Source of the DNA: Candidatus Rhodoferax odensensis
Lineage (GTDB): Bacteria > Pseudomonadota > Gammaproteobacteria > Burkholderiales > Burkholderiaceae_C
Direction of reading: 5' to 3'
Length of the DNA: 64,000 bases
NCBI GenBank assembly: GCA_016718405.1
Contig: JADKDJ010000013.1
Span: forward strand, 86,763 to 150,762
This document shows positions 33,223 to 42,227 of this stretch, piece by piece. The translations under genes were made by a program, and so were the position numbers. Positions within the stretch are counted from its first letter, which is position 1. Every line of letters starts with the position of its first letter. The notes below the pieces were generated by a model. That model saw nothing but the letters and a program-made list of their open reading frames with translations. It did no database searches and was not told where the DNA came from.

Positions 33223-33342
33223 GGATTGCGTGGATGGAGGGCCACCCTTGAAGGGTTAAGATTTACCGGGTTGCCGCGCCGCGCAGGCGGTAGTGGGCGC
33301 ACAGAGTTCTGGTTTCGTTCGATTGATCTTCAGGAGAATAAA

Positions 33343-34473
33343 TTGGTTAATGCACATGGAAAAACCTTGATCGGCAAGCTCATATCCGGTCTGGCGCTGG
33401 CGGGGTCAATGGTTCTGGCGGCCTCGCCCGCGCACGCCCAGGAGGAAAAAGTTCTCAACATCTACAACTGGTCGGACTACATCGCTGAGGACACGATCCA
33501 GAATTTTGAGAAAGAGACCGGCATCAAGGTGCGCTACGACACCTTTGACAACAATGAAATCGTTCACGCCAAGCTGGTTGCGGGCAAGACCGGTTACGAC
33601 ATTGTGGTCCCGTCGTCGCCTTGGGCGCGGCTGCAAATGGAGGGTGGCCTGCTGCGCAAGCTCGATAAAGCGCAGCTGCCCAACCTCAAGAACATGGACC
33701 CTGACATTCAGAACCAGATTGCCAATCTGGACCCCGGCAACCAATATCTGGTCAACTGGTTGTGGGGTTACACCACGATCGGCATCAATACCGCCAAAGT
33801 CAAGGCGGTACTGGGCGCCGAGCCAATGCCTGCCAATGTGTGGGAGTTGTTCTTCAATCCAAAGTACATCAGCAAACTCAAGAGCTGCGGTGTTTCGATT
33901 CTTGACAGTGCCTCGGAGGTGTTGCCCGCCGCCTTGCACTACCTGGGCAAGGATCCGTTCAGCAAGAATCCGGCCGACTACCAGGACGCCGCCAACTTGC
34001 TCAAGTCGGTCCGGCCGCACATCACACTGTTCAGTTCGTCGGGATACATCAACGACATGGCGGGTGGCGCCATCTGCATGGCTTTGGGTTGGTCGGGTGA
34101 TATCAACATTGCACGCCAGCGCGCCATCGACGGCAAGACCGGTAACGATATCGTGGCGCTGATTCCGAAGAATGGCGGCCTGCTGTTCTTTGACATGATG
34201 GCCATCCCCGCCGATGCGCCGCACCCGAAAAACGCGCACCTGTTCATCAACTACATCATGCGGCCCGAGGTACACGCCTCGCTGACCAACAAAGTGTTTT
34301 ATGCCAATCCCAACAAGGCGTCACGCGAGTTCGTCAAGGCTGAAGTAGCCAAGAACCCCACGGTGTTCCCCAGCAGCGCCGAGATGGCGGTGATGGTCCC
34401 CCCGAAAGCCCTGAACAACGACATCCGGCGTCAGATCACGCGCGTCTATACCGCGTTCAAGACTGGCCTGTAA
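33343..34473 (+). CDS. potF: putrescine ABC transporter substrate-binding protein PotF
   Basis: A 376-residue periplasmic binding protein of the spermidine/putrescine type. The signal peptide ends at SPAHAQEE. The mature start VLNIYNWSDYIAEDTIQNFEKETGIKVRYD is a PotD/PotF hallmark, and VPSSPWARLQMEGGLLRKLDKAQLPN and DMMAIPADAPHPKNAHLFINY follow. The start is a TTG at 33343 with AGGAG 6 bp upstream; no ATG fits. It feeds polyamines to PotGHI. Confidence 0.93.
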   Translation: MVNAHGKTLIGKLISGLALAGSMVLAASPAHAQEEKVLNIYNWSDYIAEDTIQNFEKETGIKVRYDTFDNNEIVHAKLVAGKTGYDIVVPSSPWARLQMEGGLLRKLDKAQLPNLKNMDPDIQNQIANLDPGNQYLVNWLWGYTTIGINTAKVKAVLGAEPMPANVWELFFNPKYISKLKSCGVSILDSASEVLPAALHYLGKDPFSKNPADYQDAANLLKSVRPHITLFSSSGYINDMAGGAICMALGWSGDINIARQRAIDGKTGNDIVALIPKNGGLLFFDMMAIPADAPHPKNAHLFINYIMRPEVHASLTNKVFYANPNKASREFVKAEVAKNPTVFPSSAEMAVMVPPKALNNDIRRQITRVYTAFKTGL

Positions 34474-34507
34474 TCGGGTCAGTTCGGATACCAACCGGGG
34501 GTCATGC

Positions 34508-35647
34508 GTGGCGATAGTTTCCACAGATAAGTCGGCGGCAGCGCCGTTTCTCCAGATCAAAAACATCGTTAAGCAGTTTGACGACGTTTTTGCGGTCGAC
34601 AACGTATCGCTGGACATCCAGCAGGGCGAAATCTTCGCACTGCTGGGGTCGTCGGGTTGCGGCAAGTCCACCCTGCTGCGCATGTTGGCCGGGTTTGAGT
34701 TGCCCACATCCGGCCAAATCATGTTGGCAGGCAAGGACATCGTGGGTCTGGCGCCCTACGAGCGCCCGATCAACATGATGTTTCAGAGCTACGCGCTGTT
34801 TCCGCACTTGAGCGTCTGGGAAAACATTGCTTTTGGCTTGAAGCGAGACAAGCTGCCCGCCCAGCAGATTGAGGAGCGTGTGACGCAGATGCTTGAGTTG
34901 GTTCAGCTCAAGGCTTATGCCAAACGCAAGCCGCACCAATTGTCCGGTGGTCAGCAGCAGCGCGTGGCGCTGGCACGCAGCCTGGCCAAGCGCCCGCAGC
35001 TGCTGTTGCTCGACGAGCCGCTGGGCGCGCTGGATGCGAAGCTACGCGAACGCACCCAGCTCGAACTGGTCGGCATCATCGAACAGGTCGGCGTGACCTG
35101 TGTAATGGTGACCCATGACCAGGAGGAGGCCATGACCATGGCCACCCGCATCGGGGTGATGAGCGAGGGCAAGATCCTGCAAATTGGCAAGCCCGCCGAG
35201 ATTTACGAAACGCCAAACTGCCGCTTCGTGGCCGACTTTATCGGAAGCGTCAACCTGTTCAAGGGCTCGGTCGAGGTTGACGAGCCCGACCATGTGGTGG
35301 TGGTTTCGCCCGAGTGCAAACATTACATCAACCACGGCATCACCGGCACCGCAGGCATGGCGGTGCACGTGGCGGTGCGACCCGAAAAGATGGCCATCGT
35401 GCAGAACCCACCGCGCGACGATGAACGCGAATCCCTTGAGCAAGTTGGCTTCAACCAGGTGCGCGGTGTGATCAAGGACCTGGCCTACCTGGGTAGCCTG
35501 ACCACTTACCACGTGCAACTCGATGGTGGCATGGTGGTCAAGGTCACGCAGACCAATGCCGCCCGGCATGATGCCTCGCATCTGACCTGGGGCGACCAAG
35601 TCTACGTATGGTGGTGCGGCAGCGATGTCGTCGTCTTGACTCAGTGA
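34508..35647 (+). CDS. potG: putrescine ABC transporter ATP-binding protein PotG
   Basis: A 379-residue ABC ATPase powers polyamine import. Walker A GSSGCGKST, the Q-loop FQSYALFPHLSVWENIAFG, signature LSGGQQQRVALARSLA, Walker B LLLLDEPLGALD and switch His (VMVTHDQEEAMTM) are all present. A C-terminal TOBE domain follows (VAVRPEKMAI). The start is GTG at 34508. It lies between potF and the permease genes. Confidence 0.94.
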   Translation: MAIVSTDKSAAAPFLQIKNIVKQFDDVFAVDNVSLDIQQGEIFALLGSSGCGKSTLLRMLAGFELPTSGQIMLAGKDIVGLAPYERPINMMFQSYALFPHLSVWENIAFGLKRDKLPAQQIEERVTQMLELVQLKAYAKRKPHQLSGGQQQRVALARSLAKRPQLLLLDEPLGALDAKLRERTQLELVGIIEQVGVTCVMVTHDQEEAMTMATRIGVMSEGKILQIGKPAEIYETPNCRFVADFIGSVNLFKGSVEVDEPDHVVVVSPECKHYINHGITGTAGMAVHVAVRPEKMAIVQNPPRDDERESLEQVGFNQVRGVIKDLAYLGSLTTYHVQLDGGMVVKVTQTNAARHDASHLTWGDQVYVWWCGSDVVVLTQ

Positions 35648-35654
35648 GCGCCGC

Positions 35655-36581
35655 ATGAGCTCAATGGCCGCACCTGCATTTTCGCTGTATGACCGGTTCA
35701 CCGGCGCCTGGGGCCGGCGTCTGCTCATTGCCGTGCCGATGCTGTTTCTGCTGGCGTTCTTCCTGGCGCCATTCCTGGTGGTTTTGAAGATCAGCGTCTC
35801 CGAGATGGAGAACGTGGTTTTCAAGGACTTGATCAGCTGGGCCGATGGTGTCCTGCAACTCAAATTGAAGCTCGGCAACTACCTTTTCGTTGCGCAGGAC
35901 GACCTGTACTTCAAGACCTACCTGAGTTCGCTCAAGTACGCGGGTATCACCACCGCCATTTGTCTGTTGATTGCCTATCCGTTCGCCTACTTCATGGCGC
36001 GCAGTCCCGCCGACAAGCGTCCGGCTTTGTTGATGCTGGTGATGTTGCCGTTCTGGACATCATTCCTGCTGCGCGTCTATGCCTGGAAGATGCTGTTGGC
36101 CGACAACGGTGTGTTCAACAATTTTGCGCTATGGGCCGGACTCGCCAGCGAGCCGGTCAAGATGATGAACACGCCGTTCTCGCTGGTCTTGGGCATGGTC
36201 TATACCTACCTACCCTTCATGATATTGCCGCTCTACGCCAACCTGGTGAAGATGGACCTGCGTCTGCTAGAGGCCGCGCTTGATCTGGGCGCGACGCCAT
36301 GGGGCGCCTTCTGGCGGATCACGGTGCCGCTGTCCAAGAGCGGCATCATCGCGGGCTCCATGCTGGTGTTTATCCCTTGCGTTGGCGAGTTTGTGATTCC
36401 TGAGCTGCTGGGCGGGCCGCAGACCCTGATGATCGGGCGCGTGTTGTGGGACGAGTTCTTCAGCAACAACGACTGGCCCATGGCCGCCACCGTGGCTGTG
36501 ATCATGGTGTTGCTGATCATTGTCCCACTGGCCTGGTTCAACAAATACCAGGCCGAGAGCACGAAAGGGGCGCGCGCATGA
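35655..36581 (+). CDS. potH: putrescine ABC transporter permease PotH
   Basis: A 308-residue inner-membrane permease with about six transmembrane helices, an FLLAFFLAPFLVVLKISVSE first helix and the EAA loop LEAALDLGATPWGAFWRITVPLSKSG that contacts the ATPase. It pairs with PotI. It starts 7 bp after potG and overlaps potI by ATGA. Confidence 0.93.
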   Translation: MSSMAAPAFSLYDRFTGAWGRRLLIAVPMLFLLAFFLAPFLVVLKISVSEMENVVFKDLISWADGVLQLKLKLGNYLFVAQDDLYFKTYLSSLKYAGITTAICLLIAYPFAYFMARSPADKRPALLMLVMLPFWTSFLLRVYAWKMLLADNGVFNNFALWAGLASEPVKMMNTPFSLVLGMVYTYLPFMILPLYANLVKMDLRLLEAALDLGATPWGAFWRITVPLSKSGIIAGSMLVFIPCVGEFVIPELLGGPQTLMIGRVLWDEFFSNNDWPMAATVAVIMVLLIIVPLAWFNKYQAESTKGARA

Positions 36582-37423
36582 GGCCCACCGCCGGACGGAT
36601 GACCTCGCGGCTCTGGATGGGTGCGGTCTTTCTGTTTTTGTACCTGCCGATCGTTACGCTGGTGATCCTAAGCTTCAACGCCAGCCCGATGGTCACAAGC
36701 TGGGGTGGCTTCTCGTTGCGTTGGTACTCGGCGCTGATGCAGGACACGGAAATCATTGCCGGGTTCAAGCTGTCTCTTCAGATAGCGGCGCTGACCGCCT
36801 GTGCGTCCGTCGTTTTGGGTACGCTTGCGGCCTTGGCACTGACGCGTTTCAAGCGCTTCCCAGGGCGCACCTTGTTTGTTGGCATGGTGAATTCACCACT
36901 GGTGATGCCGGAGGTGATCATCGGCCTGTCGCTGCTGCTAATGCTGGTCTCAGTGCAGCGCACCTTCGGTTTTCCGGATCGCGGCATGATGACCATCTGG
37001 CTAGGACACACGCTGCTTGGCATGGCCTATGCCACCGTGGTGGTGCAGTCGCGATTGCAGGAGATGAACCCGTCCCTGGAAGAGGCCGCGCAGGACTTGG
37101 GCTGTCGTCCTTGGCAGGTGTTCTTTCTGGTCACCTTGCCCTTGATCTCGCAGGCCATCGGCTCGGCCTGGCTGCTGACCTTCACACTGTCGCTGGACGA
37201 TGTGGTGTTATCGGCATTTCTCTCAGGACCCGGCTCGACCACCATGCCGATCACCATTTTCAGTCGCGCGCGGCTGGGTCTGAGTCCAAGCGTTAACACG
37301 GTGGCGACACTGACAGTGGCGGTGGTCAGTGTCGCTGTTGTCGCCGCAAGTATCTGGATTTCGCGTGCGGAACGCCGCCGTGCGCGCGAGATGTCGGCGG
37401 CCTTTCGCAGTGCCGAAGTTTGA
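36578..37423 (+). CDS. potI: putrescine ABC transporter permease PotI
   Basis: A 281-residue permease, second transmembrane subunit of the polyamine importer. The EAA loop is LEEAAQDLGCRPWQVFFLVTLPL, and FLYLPIVTLVILSFNASPM and SLDDVVLSAFLSGPGSTTMPI are typical of PotC/PotI proteins. The ATG at 36578 overlaps the potH stop. It is followed at 41 bp by the outer-membrane protein gene. Confidence 0.93.
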   Translation: MRPTAGRMTSRLWMGAVFLFLYLPIVTLVILSFNASPMVTSWGGFSLRWYSALMQDTEIIAGFKLSLQIAALTACASVVLGTLAALALTRFKRFPGRTLFVGMVNSPLVMPEVIIGLSLLLMLVSVQRTFGFPDRGMMTIWLGHTLLGMAYATVVVQSRLQEMNPSLEEAAQDLGCRPWQVFFLVTLPLISQAIGSAWLLTFTLSLDDVVLSAFLSGPGSTTMPITIFSRARLGLSPSVNTVATLTVAVVSVAVVAASIWISRAERRRAREMSAAFRSAEV

Positions 37424-37463
37424 CTTGTATGAACCTGGTTTCCCTATTCTTTTGGAGTGAAAA

Positions 37464-38894
37464 ATGAAAAGCAAATTGTCCTTGCTCGCTGTCGCCCTTG
37501 CTGGTGTGTTTCCATTGGCCCAAACCGCACATGCTCAGACCACTGCGGAACTCAAGCAAGAAATCGAACTGCTCAAAAGACAGTTGCAGGTCTTGATGCA
37601 AAAAGTCGACGCGGCCGCGGCCGTCGCACCAGCCGCACAAGCCACGGTGGATCCCCAGGAATTCAACCGGGTCAAGATCAAGGCCGAGTCGACCGAGGAC
37701 AATTTCGAAGCGGCAGGTTTCAAGGGTCTCAAGGTCAGCGGCATGATTGATCCGACCTTCATCTACAGCAGCCGCCAGAACCATGCCGGTTTTGTGTTTC
37801 TGAACAACTTCGACGGGCGCAGCGACGGCGAGTCCTACGCCTTCGACAACTCCTACTTCGGACAGGCAGTGCTCGATATTCAGAAGGAAACCGAAGGCGG
37901 CAACAAGTGGCGTTTGACATTGGCGCCGCATAAGTCCGCCTCCTCGGGCTATAACCTGAACTCAATCGTTCATGAGGCCTCGGTATCGATCCCCACGATT
38001 GACGCGCAGACACGGGTGATTGCCGGCGTTTTGCCTGATTGGAGTGGCTACGAGTACATCTTCTCGAACCAGCAGCCACTGATTACCCACAACATGCTGT
38101 TTGACTTCACCATTCCCACCGTCTACAGCGGTGTTGGCATGGAAATCACGCGCGGTAAGTGGATCACCAAGTTCATGCTGGGAAATGTCAACGAAACACG
38201 CAAGGGCAGTGGCGACAAGAGCCCCGCGCTGACCTATCGTGCCGACTACTCCAAGGGCGAGTACCAGGGCTTTGGCCTGGCCGGGACCCACTCTTTCAGC
38301 TCTGGCAACCGCTACGATTTGTTTGAGGTCGATGGCTACTTCGTGCGTGGCGATGTGACCTGGCAAGGCCAGCTTGGGGTCGGACGTCAACGCGACGCGG
38401 CAGCCAACGGCGGCAATGCGCAATGGTGGGGCCTGTCGAGCCTGTTTGGCTACAAACTGTCGCCGCGCCTGCAGGCGGTCACGCGCTTCGATTACATCGC
38501 CAATCGCAAGAACGGCGGCGGCGTGTTTGGGCAGGGCGCCGAAACCTGCTCGGTGCTAGAGCGTGACGCCGCCGGTGCGCTGACCGGCGCGGTCGATCCG
38601 GTCACCGGTTTGCCGGTGCGGGCCGATGTGGGCTGCGCCGCCGGGCGCAACGGCTTTGGCCCGGCCATGGCGCTGGCGGCCGACTCGGGCGAGTGGGAGC
38701 CGATTGATTCCAACAAGGGCGTCAACCGTTACGCTTTGTCGGCTGGGTTCAACTACCTGATCAACCCGTCGACCACGTGGAAGATGGAGTTGCGCTACGA
38801 CGGCGCCAACGGCGCGGTGTTCCGCGACGCTCGCGACGGCAGCTACAAGAAGAACAACGTGCTGTTGGGCTCCTCAGTGGTCGTCTCGTTCTAG
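37464..38894 (+). CDS. outer-membrane beta-barrel protein (DUF3138-like porin)
   Basis: A 476-residue exported protein: signal peptide ending HAQ at about residue 25, a short coiled coil (TAELKQEIELLKRQLQVLMQKVDA), then an aromatic-rich series of amphipathic strands that ends in Phe (VVVSF), the outer-membrane barrel signal. It resembles DUF3138 proteins of betaproteobacteria, whose function is unknown. Its place between potI and puuC suggests a channel for polyamines across the outer membrane. One Cys pair (ETCSVLERD, DVGCAAG) lies in a probable surface loop. Confidence 0.82.
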   Translation: MKSKLSLLAVALAGVFPLAQTAHAQTTAELKQEIELLKRQLQVLMQKVDAAAAVAPAAQATVDPQEFNRVKIKAESTEDNFEAAGFKGLKVSGMIDPTFIYSSRQNHAGFVFLNNFDGRSDGESYAFDNSYFGQAVLDIQKETEGGNKWRLTLAPHKSASSGYNLNSIVHEASVSIPTIDAQTRVIAGVLPDWSGYEYIFSNQQPLITHNMLFDFTIPTVYSGVGMEITRGKWITKFMLGNVNETRKGSGDKSPALTYRADYSKGEYQGFGLAGTHSFSSGNRYDLFEVDGYFVRGDVTWQGQLGVGRQRDAAANGGNAQWWGLSSLFGYKLSPRLQAVTRFDYIANRKNGGGVFGQGAETCSVLERDAAGALTGAVDPVTGLPVRADVGCAAGRNGFGPAMALAADSGEWEPIDSNKGVNRYALSAGFNYLINPSTTWKMELRYDGANGAVFRDARDGSYKKNNVLLGSSVVVSF

Positions 38895-39093
38895 AGGATT
38901 GCGGCCACGGTCCTGGTGCGGCCGCGCTTTCCGAGACGGTGTGTGCCTGGTGGGTGCGCGCCTAGTCGGTGTGGTGCCGCGTGTTCGTCCCGACCGGGCG
39001 ACGCGGTACAGGATGCCGCGCTCGTCGGCGAGCCTCTCGGGCAGCCGGTTTGCCAATTTGTTTCAACTCAACCCAATCAGCAAGGGCTCTGAT

Positions 39094-40581
39094 ATGACTA
39101 CAGCGTCTCAAACCTCCGGCGCAGCTTATGACGGGCGCGCCCTGATCGCGGGCCAGCGTGTCTCGGCGTTAAGCGGGGAATCGTTTGACTGCGTCTCGCC
39201 AGTTGATGGTCGAACCCTGACCCGAGTCGCACGGTGCGCGCTGGCCGATATAGACCATGCAGTTGCGGCGGCGCGGCGGGCGTTTGACGAGCGCCGCTGG
39301 TGCGGCATGGCCCCGGCGCAGCGCAAACGCATCATGATCCGCTTTGCCGAACTCCTGATTGCGCATGGCGATGAGCTGGCCATGATGGAAACCCTGGACA
39401 TGGGCAAGCCGATCAAGTATGCGCGCTCGGTGGACGTCAATAGCGCGGCCAATTGCATTCGTTGGTACGCTGAGGCGGTCGACAAAGTTTATGACGAGAT
39501 TGCGCCAACTCCCAGCACAGCGCTGGCTCTAATCACGCGCGAACCGGTCGGGGTGGTCGGTGTCATCGTGCCCTGGAACTACCCGATGATCATGGCCGCC
39601 TGGAAGATCGCGCCGGCCTTGGCGGCGGGCAACTCGGTCGTGCTCAAGCCCAGCGAGAAGTCGCCCTTGACCGCCCTGCGCATGGGTGACCTGGCGCTGG
39701 AAGCTGGCATTCCACCGGGTGTGTTCAACGTGGTCCCAGGCTTTGGCGCGGAGGCTGGCTCACCGCTCGCCCTGCATATGGACGTCGATTGCATCGCCTT
39801 CACCGGCTCGACCCGTGTCGGCAAGCAGATTCACGTGATGGCCGGGCAAAGCAACCTCAAGCGCGCCTGGACCGAGCTGGGTGGCAAGTCGCCCAATATC
39901 GTGTTTGCCGATTGCCCTAACCTGGACAAGGCGGTGGAGGCTGCTGTGGGCAGCATCTTCTTCAACCAGGGTGAGAGCTGCAATGCACCCTCGCGCCTGT
40001 TTGTCGAGGCCAGCATCAAGGAGCGCTTTCTGGAGAAAGCCCTGGCCATGGTGCCCGCCTATGCGCCGGGTAACCCGCTGGATAAGGGGACCGTGATGGG
40101 CGCCATTGTTGACCGAACCCAGATGGACACCGTGCTGCGCTACATCGAGACCGGCAAGAGCGAAGGCGCCAAGCTGCTGGCGGGCGGCGAGCAGGCCCTG
40201 AAGGAGAGCGGCGGGTGCTACGTACAGCCGACGATCTTCGACGGCGTTCTCAATGACATGACGATCGCGCGTGAGGAGATTTTTGGCCCAGTGTTGTCGG
40301 TGTTGTCGTTCACCGACGCTGCGGATGTGGTCAGGCAGGCAAACCAGAGCGCCTATGGCTTGCAGGCGGGGGTGTGGACGGCTGATCTGAACAAGGCGAT
40401 GGGTGTTGCTCGCGCGCTGCGCGCGGGCACAGTGCACGTCAACCAGTACGATGAAGACGACATCACTGTGCCCTTTGGCGGCTACAAGCAAAGTGGCGTC
40501 GGGCGCGACAAGTCGCTGCACGCGTTCGACAAGTACACCGAGACCAAGACCACCTGGATTCGCATCGACAGTCCGGTGTAG
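39094..40581 (+). CDS. puuC: aldehyde dehydrogenase PuuC-like
   Basis: A 495-residue NAD(P)-dependent aldehyde dehydrogenase. The cofactor region VIVPWNYPMIMAAWKIAPALAAGNSVVLKPSE, the catalytic Glu (WTELGGKSPN) and Cys (NQGESCNAPSRL) are present. PuuC oxidises gamma-Glu-aminobutanal to gamma-Glu-GABA. The ATG at 39094 starts MTTASQTSG. About 200 bp separate it from the porin gene, a gap with no clear open frame. Confidence 0.92.
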   Translation: MTTASQTSGAAYDGRALIAGQRVSALSGESFDCVSPVDGRTLTRVARCALADIDHAVAAARRAFDERRWCGMAPAQRKRIMIRFAELLIAHGDELAMMETLDMGKPIKYARSVDVNSAANCIRWYAEAVDKVYDEIAPTPSTALALITREPVGVVGVIVPWNYPMIMAAWKIAPALAAGNSVVLKPSEKSPLTALRMGDLALEAGIPPGVFNVVPGFGAEAGSPLALHMDVDCIAFTGSTRVGKQIHVMAGQSNLKRAWTELGGKSPNIVFADCPNLDKAVEAAVGSIFFNQGESCNAPSRLFVEASIKERFLEKALAMVPAYAPGNPLDKGTVMGAIVDRTQMDTVLRYIETGKSEGAKLLAGGEQALKESGGCYVQPTIFDGVLNDMTIAREEIFGPVLSVLSFTDAADVVRQANQSAYGLQAGVWTADLNKAMGVARALRAGTVHVNQYDEDDITVPFGGYKQSGVGRDKSLHAFDKYTETKTTWIRIDSPV

Positions 40582-40642
40582 GGGGCCGCGCCTGAGCGGG
40601 CTGGGCTGGCGCGCGAGCGCGAATTCAACCAATGGAGACAGC

Positions 40643-41965
40643 ATGGAACGCACCATCGCGACCTTGCGCGAGCAAGGCATCCACAGCATCCTTGCCCAGT
40701 TTACGGATATTCATGGGGTTGCCAAGGGCAAGCTGGTGCCTCTGGGCAATCTGCAGGAATGGGTTGACGTGGGGGCAGGATTTGCCGGCCCCAGCATCGC
40801 AGGCACTGGACTAGGTCGCTTTGGGCCGCGTAGCGAGTATTACGGGCGGGTGCAGCCCGCCTCGCTGCGGGTGCTTCCCTTTATGCCAGGGGTGGCGCAT
40901 GCGGTGTGCGACGGCTATGCCGGCGGTGAGCCGTTGGAGACCTGTTCACGGCAGTTGCTGCAGCAGCAGTTGCGGCGTTTGAACGCGCGCGGCTGGACCC
41001 TTTGGGTGGGCATCGAGCCCGAGTTCTTTCTGCTGCGTCGCGACGAGGGCGGCCGCTGGCAGGTCGCCGACGGGCAGGACCAACTGGCCAAGCCCTCGTA
41101 TGACCTGAAGTCGATTCACCGCAACCGTGGGTTCATTGATGACATGCGGCGAACGCTAACCGAGTTGGGCTTTGAGCTTCAGCAGATCGACCACGAAGAC
41201 GCCATGGGTCAGTACGAGATCAACTACCGTTTTGACCACGCACTGAGTGCGGCCGATCGCTACATGCTCTTCAAAGTGACGGCCCATGCCGTGGCCGAGC
41301 AGCACGGCATGACCTTCAGCTGCATGCCAAAGCCGATGGCCAGCGCACCGGGAAGTGGCTTGCACTTTCATCTGAGCATCACCGATGCGCAGGGGCGGGC
41401 GGTCTTTGCGGATCCCGCAGGCGCGTTGGGGATTGGTCAGCTCGGGCATCAGTTCATAGCCGGTTTGTTGCATCACGCAGACGCGCTGTGCGCCTTGTGC
41501 GCGCCCACCGTCAACAGTTACAAGCGACTGGCCAGCAGCGATAGCGCGTCGGGCACCACCTGGTCACCGGTGTGGAAAGCCTATGGCGACAACAACCGCA
41601 CCTGTGTCGTTCGAACCGTGGCCGGGCGATTGGAATGGCGCTTGCCGGATCCGTCGTGCAATGTCTACGCCGCGATTGCTGCGACGCTGGCGGCCGGTCT
41701 CAATGGGGTTGACCAGGCGATGCCAGCGCCGCAGGCCTGCAACGAGGACTTGTATATGGCACAGGCGCAGGGCTGCGCCATGCCACCCCGGTTGCCCCGC
41801 GATTTGGCGTCGGCCGTGGATGCGTTGTGCGCCGACAAGTCCCTGATTGCCGCGCTGGGACCGGCTTTTTGCGATGAATTTCTGAAGCTCAAGCGGCAGG
41901 AGTGGGACGAGTTTCACGCAAGCATCAGCGAGTGGGAGTTCCAACGCTATGCGTCGCTGTACTGA
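40643..41965 (+). CDS. glutamine synthetase-family ligase (GlnT/GmaS-like)
   Basis: A second glutamine synthetase-like enzyme, 440 residues, quite different from the puuA product. It has AQFTDIHGVAKGKLVPL, WVGIEPEFFLLRRDEGG, QIDHEDAMGQYEINYRFDHAL, MPKPMASAPGSGLHFHLSI and AYGDNNRTCVVR. It resembles GlnT/gamma-glutamylmethylamide synthetase enzymes, which ligate glutamate to ammonia or small amines. In this locus it might glutamylate another amine or reassimilate ammonia. A GGAG site lies before the ATG at 40643. It is the last gene of the polyamine block. Confidence 0.85.
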   Translation: MERTIATLREQGIHSILAQFTDIHGVAKGKLVPLGNLQEWVDVGAGFAGPSIAGTGLGRFGPRSEYYGRVQPASLRVLPFMPGVAHAVCDGYAGGEPLETCSRQLLQQQLRRLNARGWTLWVGIEPEFFLLRRDEGGRWQVADGQDQLAKPSYDLKSIHRNRGFIDDMRRTLTELGFELQQIDHEDAMGQYEINYRFDHALSAADRYMLFKVTAHAVAEQHGMTFSCMPKPMASAPGSGLHFHLSITDAQGRAVFADPAGALGIGQLGHQFIAGLLHHADALCALCAPTVNSYKRLASSDSASGTTWSPVWKAYGDNNRTCVVRTVAGRLEWRLPDPSCNVYAAIAATLAAGLNGVDQAMPAPQACNEDLYMAQAQGCAMPPRLPRDLASAVDALCADKSLIAALGPAFCDEFLKLKRQEWDEFHASISEWEFQRYASLY

Positions 41966-41970
41966 TGACG

Positions 41971-42069
41971 TTTCATATTAAGAAAAATGCGTTTCTTAAT
42001 ATGAAAGGCGCCCATGCTGCGGCGCGTCAATATTTCTCGGTGTGAAACATCGAATTCCATATAGTGGAA
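41971..42069. promoter_or_regulatory. AT-rich tandem palindromes upstream of aceA (IclR-like operators)
   Basis: TTTCATATTAAGAAA (41971-41985) and TTTCTTAATATGAAA (41992-42006) are exact reverse complements with a 6-bp spacer; each is itself palindromic (TTTC...GAAA). A third, related site TTCCATATAGTGGAA lies at 42055-42069. The TTCCA/TGGAA form resembles IclR-type binding sites. It could also act as the end of the glnT transcript, but there is no GC-rich stem. Confidence 0.55.
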
Positions 42070-42109
42070 CGACTGGCATAACTTGTTGATTTAATTGAAA
42101 ATAGAAAAT

Positions 42110-42153
42110 GTCTTCTATAAGACACAAGAGTAAAATTTAGTCTTATAGAAGAC
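42110..42153. promoter_or_regulatory. paired GTCTT...AAGAC operators upstream of aceA
   Basis: GTCTTCTATAAGAC (42110-42123) and GTCTTATAGAAGAC (42140-42153) are exact reverse complements, 30 bp apart centre to centre (about three helical turns), and each is palindromic (GTCTT-N4-AAGAC). GT-Nx-AC half sites are common for GntR-family regulators. They lie 75-118 bp before the aceA start. Confidence 0.6.
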
Positions 42154-42227
42154 TTAAACTCTGGTCATCGACTTGCCATTCCATGGATCAAGCCGTTCTG
42201 ATTTTCAATCAACCAAGGAGTGTCTCC

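Noticed and set aside
38895..39093. N-terminal extension of the puuC aldehyde dehydrogenase
   Set aside because: The frame is open upstream, but the added residues are Arg-rich and unlike the family; the ATG at 39094 gives a normal N-terminus.
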